From positions 54,981 to 118,980 of the forward strand of contig JANWVT010000006.1 of NCBI GenBank assembly GCA_025056255.1: a stretch of DNA of 64,000 nt. The letters are read 5' to 3'. The notes below the pieces were generated by a model. It made no database searches. It had not been told where the DNA came from and saw nothing but the letters and a program-made list of their open reading frames with translations. Each line of letters begins with the position of its first letter. Position 1 is the first letter of the stretch. Of the stretch, positions 1 through 8,984 are shown one piece after another. The position numbers were made by a program, and so were the translations under genes. The stretch is from Bernardetiaceae bacterium (GTDB lineage Bacteria; Bacteroidota; Bacteroidia; Cytophagales; Thermoflexibacteraceae).

Positions 1-1396
1 CCTGAGGACCGCGGTAATGGCGAGCAGATTTAAGGAAAGCTGTTCCGGCAATATCTAAATGTATCCAGTCGTAGGCAACGAAGTGTTGTAGGAATTTTCC
101 GGCTGTAATGGCGCCTGCTTCGGCAGGTCCTACATTTTTAATATCTGCAATCTCGGATTGGATGAGTTCGTCGTAGTCGTCCCAGAGGGGCAACTCTACA
201 ATGCGCTCGTAGGTTTGTTGCGCGGCTGCTGTGAGGCATCGTTTGATTTCATCTGGTGCAGTACCCATCATTACGCAAGCTTCATGTCCAACGGCACGCA
301 GCGCGGCGCCTGTTAGTGTTGCTACATCTACTACCAAAATGGGGTCGTATTGCTGTGCATAAATCAGCGCATCAGCCAAAATTAAGCGACCTTCTGCATC
401 GGTATTGAGCACTTCAACGGTTTTGCCATTGGGATAAGTAATTACATCGCCCGGCACATAAGCTTGCGGCGAAATGCGATTGTCGGTAGATGGAATGAGT
501 CCTACCACATAAACGGGTAGTTGGTTGGCGGCTATGGCTGCCATAGTGCCAATTACTGCGGCGGCTCCTCCCATGTCGCACTTCATCCATTCCATTCCTT
601 CCGATGTTTTCAGGTTATATCCGCCAGTGTCAAACACGATGCCTTTGCCTATCAGTACAAGCGGTTTTTGATTGACCGCTTGGGCAGGTTGGTAGGTGAG
701 AATATTGAAAGCGGGTTCGCTATGGCTTCCCTTGTTAACGGTAAGCAAGCCGTTCATGTGCAGCGACTCTATTTGCGTCTTGTTCAATACTTGCACTGCA
801 AAACCTGTTTGTTTGCCGGCTGCAACCGCACGTGCAGAAAGCTCTTGGGTGGTCATTGCCATAGCAGGCTCGTTGACAAGGTCGCGCACCAAAAAATGAG
901 CAGCAACTAAATGGGTGAGTTCGTCTAAGGTAGGCTTCAACTCATCTGTTGAATAACATTGCAAGTGGAGGGTTGGCTGCTGACTTTTCGAGGCAGATTT
1001 GTAGCGCGTAAATTGGTAAGAGCCAAGTGCAATGCCTTCTGCCAAAGCCAATAGGGCAGCAGTTTGGTTATTGCCTACTGTCAGTTGGATATGCCAAATG
1101 TCATCTTGTTGTAAAAGTTTGGCAATTTGGTTGCCATTGCGCCTAATTTGCTCATAATGTTCGTAGTTGGGGAGCGTTTTGCCTTTTCGCAGATTCCATG
1201 CGGCTATGCAATAAACTTGTCGTATCCACTGGTTGAGCACAATAAGTTCTTTGCCTTTTTCTGTTTGTTGAACCAAGTAGTCGTATTCAGCTTTGCTGTT
1301 GCAGAAGGCAAATGCCTCCTCTGGGCTGTTCACCATTAGTATTGCAAGGGCAAGGTGGTTTTCAATAGCATCAATATGTGAAAACTTTATTTGCAT
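1..1396 (-). CDS. Leucyl aminopeptidase family M17 (C-terminus cut by window edge)
   Basis: Two-metal cytosolic aminopeptidase of family M17, which removes N-terminal residues from peptides. Reading from the ATG at 1396 gives about 465 residues before the window edge; the family usually has about 490-500, so only the end is missing. The metal-binding segment GKGIVFDTGG lies near residue 250, followed by a MKCDMGGAAAV segment, and the family signature NTDAEGRL is near residue 331. The start lies 14 bases after the pheT stop on the same strand, so the two are probably cotranscribed. The family is clear; substrate preference is not visible. Confidence 0.9.
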   Translation of the reverse strand, partial: MQIKFSHIDAIENHLALAILMVNSPEEAFAFCNSKAEYDYLVQQTEKGKELIVLNQWIRQVYCIAAWNLRKGKTLPNYEHYEQIRRNGNQIAKLLQQDDIWHIQLTVGNNQTAALLALAEGIALGSYQFTRYKSASKSQQPTLHLQCYSTDELKPTLDELTHLVAAHFLVRDLVNEPAMAMTTQELSARAVAAGKQTGFAVQVLNKTQIESLHMNGLLTVNKGSHSEPAFNILTYQPAQAVNQKPLVLIGKGIVFDTGGYNLKTSEGMEWMKCDMGGAAAVIGTMAAIAANQLPVYVVGLIPSTDNRISPQAYVPGDVITYPNGKTVEVLNTDAEGRLILADALIYAQQYDPILVVDVATLTGAALRAVGHEACVMMGTAPDEIKRCLTAAAQQTYERIVELPLWDDYDELIQSEIADIKNVGPAEAGAITAGKFLQHFVAYDWIHLDIAGTAFLKSARHYRGPQ

Positions 1397-1410
1397 AAGT
1401 GTGGTCAAAT

Positions 1411-3843
1411 TTATTTTCTAATCACTGCACCCAGTTGTCGCTCGAGTGCGTGCATGAGTTTTTCCATTGTTTTGTCAATCACGTGGTCTGTTAGGGTTTG
1501 GTGTTGGTCTTGTAAGATAAAACTGATGGCATAGGCTTTTTTATCGCTGCCTATGCTCTCCCCAGTAAATACATCGAACACGTTGATGGTTTTGAGCAGT
1601 TGTCGTTCGGTTTGGTAGGCAATGCGACGGATTTGGTCGAAGCTTACTTGCCGGTCGAGCACCAGAGAAAGGTCGCGGCGTACTTCGGGGAATCTGGAAA
1701 GTTCGCTGTAGCTGGGCTGTTTCAGCTGAGCTGCTAAGTAAGTCCAATCTATTTCAGCGTAAAAAACTTCTTGCTTAATGTCTAACAGTTTGAGGTGCGA
1801 GGGTTGTACCAATCCTACTCGGGCTACCTCTCGCTTGTTCATTGTCAAGGCGAGCCCATAGGCAAAAATATGGCTGCTGTCTATTTCTTGGGGTGTTACT
1901 TTGGTGTGAGCAGCTAACTTTTGCAGTACTTTTTGTACAATGCCTGCCAGTTGAAAAAAGTCGGTTTTTTGTTGAGCAGCTTGCCAGGTTTCAGCATGCC
2001 GGTTGCCAGTAGTAAACAATGCTAAAAGTTCGTTTTCTACATACTCGGCAGTGCCTTCGGGCTTGAGCTGTTTGTAGTAAGTTTTGCCAAATTCAAAGAA
2101 ACAAAAGTCTTTTTGGCGGTGGCTGATGTTGTGAGCAAGTACTTCCAGCCCAGAGAATAGCAGCGAGCGACGCATTACGGCTAACTCAGCGCTGAGCCGA
2201 TTGACTATTTCTACGTTGTTTTCAGCAGGCAGACCGAGTGCCTCGGCATAGGCAGGTTTGGTAAGTGAATTGGTAATGATTTCTTGAAAGCCATTGGCAG
2301 CCAATAGCTTGGTTAGTTCCATTCGTATTTTGAACAAGTCGGGTGTGGCGTATTCTGCCAAATAGTCGGCACTCAGGGAGGGTTTTAGTTCTACCTTGTC
2401 GAAACCGTAGATGCGCAAAATCTCTTCTACAATATCGGCTTGTTGAAAAATATCGACCCGAAAGGGAGGCACTGAAACAGTGAGGGAGGTTTCATCTGCG
2501 GTCAGTACTTTTATGTCGAGTCGCTCTAAAATTTGATGAATGAGGGCGCGGTCTAATTTTTTGCCGATGAGTCGGTCTATATTTTTGTATTTAACAGCAA
2601 ACTGCCGATGTGGAATAGGTTGTGGGTAAATATCGATAATATCGGAAGAAACTTCGCCGCCGGCAATTTCTGTAATGAGGGCAGCAGCGCGTTGTAGGGC
2701 ACGAACGGTCATGTTGGGGTCTGTGCCTCGTTCGAAGCGGTAGGCAGCGTCGGTTTTGAGTCGGTGATGCAGTGCAGTAGAGCGGATGTAGCCTGGGTGG
2801 AAATAGGCGCTTTCTAAGAAAATGGCGGTTGTTGTGTTAGAAATCCCCGATTCTTTGCCGCCGAATACGCCGCCAATACACAGGGGCTGGCTGTTGCCGT
2901 CGCAAATCATTAGGTCGTTGGCAGTGAGTTTGCGTTCTACGTCGTCTAGTGTACGGAAAGGAGTACCCTCGGGCAAGGTTTTCACGCGTATGGTGCGGCA
3001 TGCAATTTTTTCCAAATCAAAAGCGTGTAGGGGTTGCCCTAGCTCGTGGAGTACGTAGTTAGTAACATCTACTACGTTATTGATAGGAGTTAGCCCAATG
3101 GCTTGTAGGCGTTTTTTGAGCCACTCGGGCGAGTCTTTTACTTGTATGCCGCTAATAGTTAAACCCGAGTAGCGCGGACAAGCCTCTGTATTTTCTACTA
3201 TCACTTGTACAGATTCTCGGCGGCTACCTGTTTTCAGTTCGCTAATTGGTGGGAAGCAAATAGGCAAGCCAGTAAGGGCATGCAACTCGCGAGCCACGCC
3301 GTAATGAGAGGCGGCATCGGCATGATTAGGGGTTAGCCCAATTTCAAAAACGTAGTCGTTTTCCAATTGCAGCAACTCTGCTGCAGGTGTTCCGGGGGGC
3401 AGTTCGGTGTCTAATACCATAATGCCTTCGTGCGACGTACCAAGCCCAAGTTCATCTTCGGCACAAATCATACCCTCAGATAGTTCGCCTCGTATTTTGG
3501 CTTTTTTGATAGTAAAAGGTTCGCCTTGGGTTGGATACAAAGTAGTACCCACAGTGGCTACTAATACTTTTTGCCCAGCAGCTACATTGGGCGCCCCACA
3601 AACAATGGGAACAACTACGCTGTTGCCAATATCTACTGTTGTAAGGCTAAGCTTGTCTGCATTAGGATGCTTCTGGCAGGTAAGCACTTGCCCTATCACT
3701 ACGCCTGCCAGTCCACCTTTTATGGTTTCAACCGGATGTATTGCTTCTACTTCTAGCCCTATGCCGGTTAGCATATTGCCAACTGTTTCGGGCGGTTCGT
3801 TTATGTTAATGAATTGTTTGAGCCACTGATAAGAAATCTTCAT
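1411..3843 (-). CDS. pheT: Phenylalanine--tRNA ligase beta subunit
   Basis: Beta subunit of the heterotetrameric cytosolic Phe-tRNA synthetase. At 810 residues it has the full bacterial length. It starts MKISYQWLKQFI and carries the EMAP/OB-type tRNA-binding domain at about 40-155 (CQKHPNADKLSL). The B3/B4 editing and B5 domains are in the middle, with KTDAAYRFERGTDP in the B3/B4-to-B5 stretch. A C-terminal ferredoxin-fold anticodon-binding domain starts near 715 (SRFPEVRRDLSLVLD). pheS is not in the window. A minus-strand -7 element TAACTTTG at 3867-3874 fits its promoter. The start is divergent from ccoG. Confidence 0.97.
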   Translation of the reverse strand: MKISYQWLKQFININEPPETVGNMLTGIGLEVEAIHPVETIKGGLAGVVIGQVLTCQKHPNADKLSLTTVDIGNSVVVPIVCGAPNVAAGQKVLVATVGTTLYPTQGEPFTIKKAKIRGELSEGMICAEDELGLGTSHEGIMVLDTELPPGTPAAELLQLENDYVFEIGLTPNHADAASHYGVARELHALTGLPICFPPISELKTGSRRESVQVIVENTEACPRYSGLTISGIQVKDSPEWLKKRLQAIGLTPINNVVDVTNYVLHELGQPLHAFDLEKIACRTIRVKTLPEGTPFRTLDDVERKLTANDLMICDGNSQPLCIGGVFGGKESGISNTTTAIFLESAYFHPGYIRSTALHHRLKTDAAYRFERGTDPNMTVRALQRAAALITEIAGGEVSSDIIDIYPQPIPHRQFAVKYKNIDRLIGKKLDRALIHQILERLDIKVLTADETSLTVSVPPFRVDIFQQADIVEEILRIYGFDKVELKPSLSADYLAEYATPDLFKIRMELTKLLAANGFQEIITNSLTKPAYAEALGLPAENNVEIVNRLSAELAVMRRSLLFSGLEVLAHNISHRQKDFCFFEFGKTYYKQLKPEGTAEYVENELLALFTTGNRHAETWQAAQQKTDFFQLAGIVQKVLQKLAAHTKVTPQEIDSSHIFAYGLALTMNKREVARVGLVQPSHLKLLDIKQEVFYAEIDWTYLAAQLKQPSYSELSRFPEVRRDLSLVLDRQVSFDQIRRIAYQTERQLLKTINVFDVFTGESIGSDKKAYAISFILQDQHQTLTDHVIDKTMEKLMHALERQLGAVIRK

Positions 3844-3866
3844 ATAAATCGGTTAAGCAATGCAGG

Positions 3867-3874
3867 CAAAGTTA
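3867..3874 (-). promoter_or_regulatory. Putative promoter -7 element for pheT
   Basis: On the minus strand this reads TAACTTTG, an exact match to the Bacteroidota TAnnTTTG -7 element, 24 bases upstream of the pheT ATG. The -33 TTTG is not well conserved (TTTC in the expected zone). The Crp/Fnr-type palindrome at 3889-3906 lies just upstream, so a regulator bound for ccoG could also interfere here. Confidence 0.45.
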
Positions 3875-3888
3875 TGAAAAAATGAAAG

Positions 3889-3906
3889 AGATGACCTACA
3901 TCATCT
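3889..3906 (+). promoter_or_regulatory. Crp/Fnr-type operator upstream of ccoG
   Basis: AGATGA-CCTACA-TCATCT is a palindrome with perfect six-base arms. It contains TGA-N6-TCA, the core spacing of Crp/Fnr family sites. The same arms recur at 26785-26802, and a sequence identical at 15 of 18 positions occurs on the minus strand at 39977-39994. Its centre lies 37.5 bases before the end of the downstream -7 TTTG, which puts it near -42, the class II activator position. Regulator identity is inferred; no crp/fnr gene is in the window. Confidence 0.65.
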
Positions 3907-3908
3907 TT

Positions 3909-3935
3909 TTTGAGCTTGTAATGGGTACATATTTG
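3909..3935 (+). promoter_or_regulatory. ccoG core promoter
   Basis: TTTG at 3909-3912 and CATATTTG at 3928-3935 resemble the Bacteroidota -33 and -7 elements. The -7 element is imperfect (CA for TA), as expected for a promoter that needs an activator. It lies directly downstream of the palindrome and 17 bases before the ccoG start codon. Confidence 0.5.
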
Positions 3936-3952
3936 CACATTCTTGCATAGCT

Positions 3953-5383
3953 ATGGAAGAAATCACTGACCGGATTATTCATCGAGATGAATCGTTTCGC
4001 GACCGCCTAACTACCGTAGATGAGAAGGGCAAACGCAAATGGGTATATCCCAAAAAGCCCGCGGGGCGGTTTACACGCTATCGCCATTGGGTAGCAGCGG
4101 TGTTGTTGTTGTTCCTGTTTACCGGTCCTTTCATCAAAGTTAACGGCTATCCCTTGCTGTTGATTAATATTGTAGAGCGAAAGTTTGTCATTTTTGGCAA
4201 TGTTTTTTGGCCGCAAGATATGTATTTGTTTGTGTTAGCATTTTTAGCGGCAATTTTATTTATCATTTTGTTCACCGTTATATACGGTAGAATTTTCTGC
4301 GGTTGGGCTTGCCCACAAACCATATTCATGGAAATGATTTTCCGCAAAATTGAATATTGGATAGAAGGCGACTACATGCAGCAAAAGGCATTAGACAAAA
4401 TGCCATGGAACCGAGAAAAAATCTTGAAGAAAGGAGCTAAATACGCCGCCTTTTATGCAATTTCTGTACTAATTGCCAATACTTTTTTGGCGTACATCAT
4501 AGGAGTAGAAGAACTTTACCGAATCATTACCGAACCTATCAGCCAACATTGGGTAGGGTTTACTGCTTTGCTCGTATTCAGCGGTGTTTTCTATACAGTT
4601 TTTGCCTTTTTTCGGGAACAAATTTGTACAGTGGTTTGTCCTTATGGGCGCCTTCAAGGGGTGCTGTTAGATAAAAATTCTATTGTGATTACCTACGATG
4701 AGGTGCGTGGCGAACCGCGTGGTAAGTTGCGCAAAAACGAACCTCGTACCTTAGGCGACTGTATCGACTGTATGCAATGCGTATATGTTTGTCCAACAGG
4801 CATTGATATACGCAACGGCACCCAACTGGAATGTATCAACTGCACAGCTTGCATAGATGCCTGTGATGCCATTATGGACAAAATAGGCAAACCACGCGGA
4901 CTGGTGCGCTATGCTTCGCGCAATGAAATTGAACAAGGACGCTATCCCGATGCAGAAAAGCCCAAAAAGTTTACTGCCCGCATGGCTGCTTATTCAGTGG
5001 TGTTGGTGATGTTATTAGGCATCATTGGTGCTTTGCTTTTCACGCGTGGCATGATAGGCGTGCGCGTGATGCGAGCACAAGGAACCTTTTTTCAGAAAAC
5101 TGAAAATGGAAATTTTTCCAACTTGTACAATATCAAAATTATCAACAAATCGCACCAAGCAGTGCCAGTACAAATTAAGCTGCTGGAGCCAGTTGGTAAA
5201 ATCCAATTAGTGGGCAACGCTATCACTGTTCCAGCAGAAGGATTGGCAGACGGCGCTTTCTTCGTAGAGCTTGAAAAAAAACAGTTGGCAGGCATGAAAA
5301 CGCCAGTCAAAATTGGTATTTATGATGCTCGCAACAACAAACTGCTGCAAACAGCCCAAACAACTTTTATGGGACCTATGTAG
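3953..5383 (+). CDS. ccoG: Cytochrome c oxidase accessory protein CcoG (FixG/RdxA)
   Basis: Polyferredoxin-like membrane protein needed for cbb3 oxidase biogenesis, thought to reduce copper for the CuB site. The 476 residues begin with a hydrophilic N-terminus. A first membrane segment lies near residue 45, and an FCGWACPQT motif near 114 comes between further helices. Two 4Fe-4S ferredoxin clusters are visible: CIDCMQCVYVCP near 270 and CINCTACIDAC near 294. A last helix near 350 leads to a FixG-type periplasmic C-terminal domain. It is followed by ccoH and safE in one transcription unit. The oxidase subunits lie about 31 kb away, so the usual single cluster is split. Confidence 0.95.
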   Translation: MEEITDRIIHRDESFRDRLTTVDEKGKRKWVYPKKPAGRFTRYRHWVAAVLLLFLFTGPFIKVNGYPLLLINIVERKFVIFGNVFWPQDMYLFVLAFLAAILFIILFTVIYGRIFCGWACPQTIFMEMIFRKIEYWIEGDYMQQKALDKMPWNREKILKKGAKYAAFYAISVLIANTFLAYIIGVEELYRIITEPISQHWVGFTALLVFSGVFYTVFAFFREQICTVVCPYGRLQGVLLDKNSIVITYDEVRGEPRGKLRKNEPRTLGDCIDCMQCVYVCPTGIDIRNGTQLECINCTACIDACDAIMDKIGKPRGLVRYASRNEIEQGRYPDAEKPKKFTARMAAYSVVLVMLLGIIGALLFTRGMIGVRVMRAQGTFFQKTENGNFSNLYNIKIINKSHQAVPVQIKLLEPVGKIQLVGNAITVPAEGLADGAFFVELEKKQLAGMKTPVKIGIYDARNNKLLQTAQTTFMGPM

Positions 5384-5504
5384 GCACAAGCAGGTTGAAC
5401 CAAATGCTTCAAAACCTGCATTGCAAGGTTTGCTGAATGTTCTGCCAACAGCTATACTTTTTGAACTGTATGGTAAAAAATTTAAACATAAACGAAACGG
5501 ACAT

Positions 5505-5945
5505 ATGAAGTTTCATTGGGGACATGGTATTGTGCTGAGTTTTGTGTTGTTTGCTTCTATGATAGGCTACATGGTAACCACAGCCATGAACAGCGACATA
5601 CCAATGGTCAGTAAAGACTATTACCGGCAAGAAGCTAATTTTAATACCCACGCCGAGGCAGTCAAACATGCCAAACAGGCGGGTAATTTGCTGCATATGG
5701 AGCAATTAAATGGTCATTTGCAGTTTTTTTGTCCACCCGAGTGGGCAGGAAAAGTAGAAGGAGAGATTTACTTTTATCGCCCCTCCGATGCGCAATTAGA
5801 CTTTAAAATTGCCTTCATTCCAGACCAAACAGGTATACAGACAGTTGCTACTGACCACCTTGCTAAGGGATACTGGCGCGCCAAATTGAAGTTACACTAT
5901 GCAGGTAAGCCGTATTTTAAGGAATATGCCTTTCAATTACGATGA
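5505..5945 (+). CDS. ccoH: FixH/CcoH family protein
   Basis: A 146-residue FixH-family membrane protein required for assembly or stability of cbb3 oxidase. It has one N-terminal transmembrane helix (from FHWGHGIVLSFVLF) and then the family signature SKDYYRQEANF in the periplasmic part. The frame is open much further upstream, but the ATG at 5505 gives the normal FixH length and places the helix at the N-terminus. The upstream extension would overlap the end of ccoG and looks unlike protein. It sits between ccoG and safE. Confidence 0.85.
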   Translation: MKFHWGHGIVLSFVLFASMIGYMVTTAMNSDIPMVSKDYYRQEANFNTHAEAVKHAKQAGNLLHMEQLNGHLQFFCPPEWAGKVEGEIYFYRPSDAQLDFKIAFIPDQTGIQTVATDHLAKGYWRAKLKLHYAGKPYFKEYAFQLR

Positions 5946-5983
5946 GTCACATTGCTGAAAAAACTAATAAACAACATTAACTT

Positions 5984-6700
5984 ATGATTGGTCTTTGGAC
6001 AGGTTTTGTGATGGGTTTGTTAGGCAGTTTTCACTGCGTAGGCATGTGCGGTGCCATTGCGCTGTCCATCCCAATAGACCTAAGCACTCGTATAGCACTC
6101 ATTCGAGATGCTATTTTATATAACAGCGGGCGGGTGATAACCTACACGCTCATTGGCGTACTATTGGGTTACTTTGGCGAATCCTTTTTCAAATCTGGCT
6201 ACCAACAATGGCTGGCTTTTGAAATGGGGATTCTTATTGTAGTGATTTATTTTTTACCAAGTACACTGGGTAAAAAAATTAGTAAATGGCTGGGATTGAA
6301 CTACTTAACAGGATTCATTAAAAAAGGATTCAGTTGGTTGTTGCAACGTCCTTCGCCTTCTACTTTTGTACTGATTGGGATGCTCAACGGCTTGCTGCCT
6401 TGTGGCTTTGTGTACATGGCTGGTGCCACAGCCATGCTTGCCGACAGCATGGTGGCGGGCGTTTTGCACATGGCGGGTTTTGGGCTTGGGACAGTTCCTA
6501 TGATGTTAACCACTACCGTTTCCAGTCAGTTTATCAGCATTAAAGTAAGAAATGCCATTAAGGGCATTCGTCCATATTTGGCGATGTTACTGGCAATGCT
6601 CTTCATTTTGCGAGGACTGGGACTGGGTATTCCTTACCTGAGCCCTAAGCTGCCCGACCCGAACGAAAAAGAGGCAGTTTATTGCCATCCTGTAAAATAA
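5984..6700 (+). CDS. SafE/TauE-like membrane protein of the cbb3 assembly cluster
   Basis: A 238-residue polytopic inner-membrane protein of the 'sulfite exporter TauE/SafE' family (COG2836 type). This type is regularly found behind ccoG-ccoH in Bacteroidota. Visible family features are an N-terminal GSFHCVGMCGAIAL segment and a second MLNGLLPCGFVYMAG segment, each with a cysteine in a helix. Such paired cysteines suggest metal handling, and a role in copper delivery to the oxidase is plausible. Despite the family name, sulfite export is not implied. It is the last gene of the ccoG unit. Confidence 0.85.
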   Translation: MIGLWTGFVMGLLGSFHCVGMCGAIALSIPIDLSTRIALIRDAILYNSGRVITYTLIGVLLGYFGESFFKSGYQQWLAFEMGILIVVIYFLPSTLGKKISKWLGLNYLTGFIKKGFSWLLQRPSPSTFVLIGMLNGLLPCGFVYMAGATAMLADSMVAGVLHMAGFGLGTVPMMLTTTVSSQFISIKVRNAIKGIRPYLAMLLAMLFILRGLGLGIPYLSPKLPDPNEKEAVYCHPVK

Positions 6701-7045
6701 CCTACGAACAACAGTAGCTTAAACTCTGCCGTTCACACAACGCAAGGAAAGTTAAAAACACCAACAGTAAGGATTGGCTGCATATGTTGCACTTTTGAGA
6801 GAAAATGCTTGCTGCCATGCACATAAGTTGTTAATGAAGACGCGAACAACGGCAGCCTGCCACAGCATGTGCCACTAATGCTAAATTATTTGAATGAACT
6901 GTTCCAAATAATACAACCTGAGGGCAGTTTATGTTATTACAAGACACAATTGGAACATTTTTTGGCGAATATTGCAGAGTCTTACCAAGCTCAACTCTTT
7001 TTTATGCAGTTTGCAAAGCCTTCGGTTGTTGTCCTACAAAAATAC
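6701..7045. other. Intergenic region without recognised gene
   Basis: 345 bases between safE and the next start. The downstream frame is open from about 6869, but its first 59 codons (PLMLNYLNELF and on) show no signal peptide or conservation I can recognise. The secretion signal begins only at 7046. I see no tRNA, hairpin terminator or clear TAnnTTTG promoter. Confidence 0.4.
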
Positions 7046-7927
7046 ATGCGCTTGCTGTTAGTTTTGGTGCTGGTTTTCAAGTGGAGTACAGTGTTGGCTC
7101 AGATTAGCCGTGAGAAAATCAGAGAACAGTTGCCCGGAAAGCGCTGGGCATTGGCATTGTACATTGTAGAAAATCCACTGGGCAAAGACACTATTTTGCG
7201 CGTGCACGACTGTGCCAATGAGTTTTTGGAAGTATTGCCCAACGGCACTTTTCTCTCTGCCAACGTGCGTAAGCCCGGTACTTGGCAAGTTGTAAACGAC
7301 TCTACGGTTGTATTCAGAAAAGCATCGGGCGCCAAATTGATGGCTGCCAAAGTCAGTTATTTAACGGCAGATAGCCTCGTACTGATTGATTTTGCCAAAA
7401 ATAAAGATGCCTTTATTCAAACTTACAACAAGTGCCGCGCCAATGATACTACTTTTGTAGATTCTCGTCCAGAGTTTCGTTTACTGGAAACATGGTCTGT
7501 AGTGGCAGGAGGGCAGTATTTCAGAGCCAGTTTTGCTGAACTGGGCATTGCCCGAGGCGAACTAGCGCAGTGGAACCAGTTGCTTTATTCATACGGTATC
7601 CATGCAGAGATAGCACCCTGGAACAACCTCTATGGGCTATTAGTGCATGGTTGGATAGAGGACAAACGCTTTTTGTTTGGAGGAGCAGCAGGCGCATACA
7701 ACGATACCCACCATACCTATGTAACTTTTCGTCCTTCGCTGGGCTTTACAGCCAAACAACTACTGCCTAAGGGCTACTCGCTTCACTTGGCTTATGGCTA
7801 TAACTTCATTATTGGCGAGCGACGAAACGACTATATCAATTTGCACAATGTCACATTGCGCCTGCGCATTCCTTTCAGCAAACAAGAAAGAAAAGTGCGC
7901 CGATTTGAAAATCAAGAATATGAGTAG
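7046..7927 (+). CDS. Secreted or outer-membrane protein of unknown function
   Basis: A 293-residue protein with a signal peptide (MRLLLVLVLVFKWSTVLAQ). A first domain at about 25-140 has alternating beta-strand patterns reminiscent of lipocalin-like stress proteins (RVHDCANEFLEVLPNG, GTWQVVNDSTVVF). The second half (from about 155) is rich in amphipathic strands ending in aromatic residues (YSLHLAYGYNFI), which suggests a small beta-barrel or beta-sandwich. The start at 7046 was chosen because it places the signal peptide at the N-terminus. thrB follows 47 bases later. I do not recognise the family. Confidence 0.6.
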   Translation: MRLLLVLVLVFKWSTVLAQISREKIREQLPGKRWALALYIVENPLGKDTILRVHDCANEFLEVLPNGTFLSANVRKPGTWQVVNDSTVVFRKASGAKLMAAKVSYLTADSLVLIDFAKNKDAFIQTYNKCRANDTTFVDSRPEFRLLETWSVVAGGQYFRASFAELGIARGELAQWNQLLYSYGIHAEIAPWNNLYGLLVHGWIEDKRFLFGGAAGAYNDTHHTYVTFRPSLGFTAKQLLPKGYSLHLAYGYNFIIGERRNDYINLHNVTLRLRIPFSKQERKVRRFENQEYE

Positions 7928-7974
7928 AGCAAATGCAAAATCGCCTCTATATTTGGGTAATTTTGAAAACCTGT

Positions 7975-8910
7975 ATGCTGCAAGACTCTATTCGTGTGTA
8001 TGCCCCGGCAACAGTTGCCAATGTAGCTTGTGGATTTGACGTACTAGGCTTTGCGCTTTACGAACCGGGCGATGAAATTATCATGCGCAAAACCAACAGC
8101 AATAAAACCGAAATCATATCCATTACTGGCGATGGAGGCAAACTAAGCCGCGATGCTTCTAAAAACACAGCTGGTGTGGTAGTGGATGCTTTTTTAGCAC
8201 ATATTGGGCAAAAAATCGGCATTGCCATCGAACTCCACAAAAAAATGCCTTTGGGAAGTGGGCTGGGCTCAAGTGCAGCAAGTGCTGTAGCGGCTTTGTT
8301 TGCTATTAACGAACTGATGGGACAACCCTTAACGCGCATGGAAATGCTCCCCTTTGCCATAGAGGCTGAACGAATTGCCTGCGGGGCAGCACATGCCGAC
8401 AACGTAGCCCCTTCGTTGCTAGGCGGGTTTACGTTGATACGCAGCTATGACCCATTAGATGTAGTGCAACTCAGCACCCCTGCCGATTTGGTAGCAACAG
8501 TAGTGCATCCACATATTGAAATTCGCACCGAAGATGCACGCAGCATTTTGCGCAAGTCGGTTGCTTTGAAAGATGCCATTATCCAATGGGGCAATGTTGG
8601 CGGCTTAGTAGCAGGGCTGCTAATGGCAGACTACGCCCTCATTGGCAGGTCTTTACACGACCAAATTATAGAGCCTTTGCGCGCTCTGTTAATTCCCAAC
8701 TTTGCGCAAGTAAAACAAGCTGCCCTAAATGCCGGAGCGTTAGGATGCAGTATCTCCGGTTCAGGTCCTTCTATTTTTGCGCTTAGCACCTCCCCAGAGA
8801 AAGGCAAACAAATCGCCAATGCTATTGCTGACGCTTTTAAACAAATTAATATTGCTAGCGATTGCTATGTTTCATTTATCAACACAGAAGGACCTCGCGT
8901 GTTGGACTAA
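7975..8910 (+). CDS. thrB: Homoserine kinase
   Basis: GHMP-family kinase that phosphorylates homoserine in threonine biosynthesis. At 311 residues it is slightly longer than the E. coli enzyme. It begins MLQDSIRVYAPATVANVACGFD, the usual ThrB N-terminus, and has the GHMP ATP-binding motif PLGSGLGSSAAS near residue 90. The third GHMP motif SISGSGPSIFAL is near 255. The open frame extends 14 codons further up, but homology begins at 7975. thrA and thrC, often adjacent in other bacteria, are not in the window. Confidence 0.92.
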   Translation: MLQDSIRVYAPATVANVACGFDVLGFALYEPGDEIIMRKTNSNKTEIISITGDGGKLSRDASKNTAGVVVDAFLAHIGQKIGIAIELHKKMPLGSGLGSSAASAVAALFAINELMGQPLTRMEMLPFAIEAERIACGAAHADNVAPSLLGGFTLIRSYDPLDVVQLSTPADLVATVVHPHIEIRTEDARSILRKSVALKDAIIQWGNVGGLVAGLLMADYALIGRSLHDQIIEPLRALLIPNFAQVKQAALNAGALGCSISGSGPSIFALSTSPEKGKQIANAIADAFKQINIASDCYVSFINTEGPRVLD

Positions 8911-8984
8911 TTTTTTTTACTAAAACAAGCGTTTTGGTAACAAAATTGCCACTGGAATTGTCGTTCACCTAATCAATCAACACA

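Noticed and set aside
521..910. Open frame on the plus strand with 129 codons
   Set aside because: It lies opposite the M17 aminopeptidase gene, whose motifs are clear on the minus strand; the plus-strand product shows no protein character.
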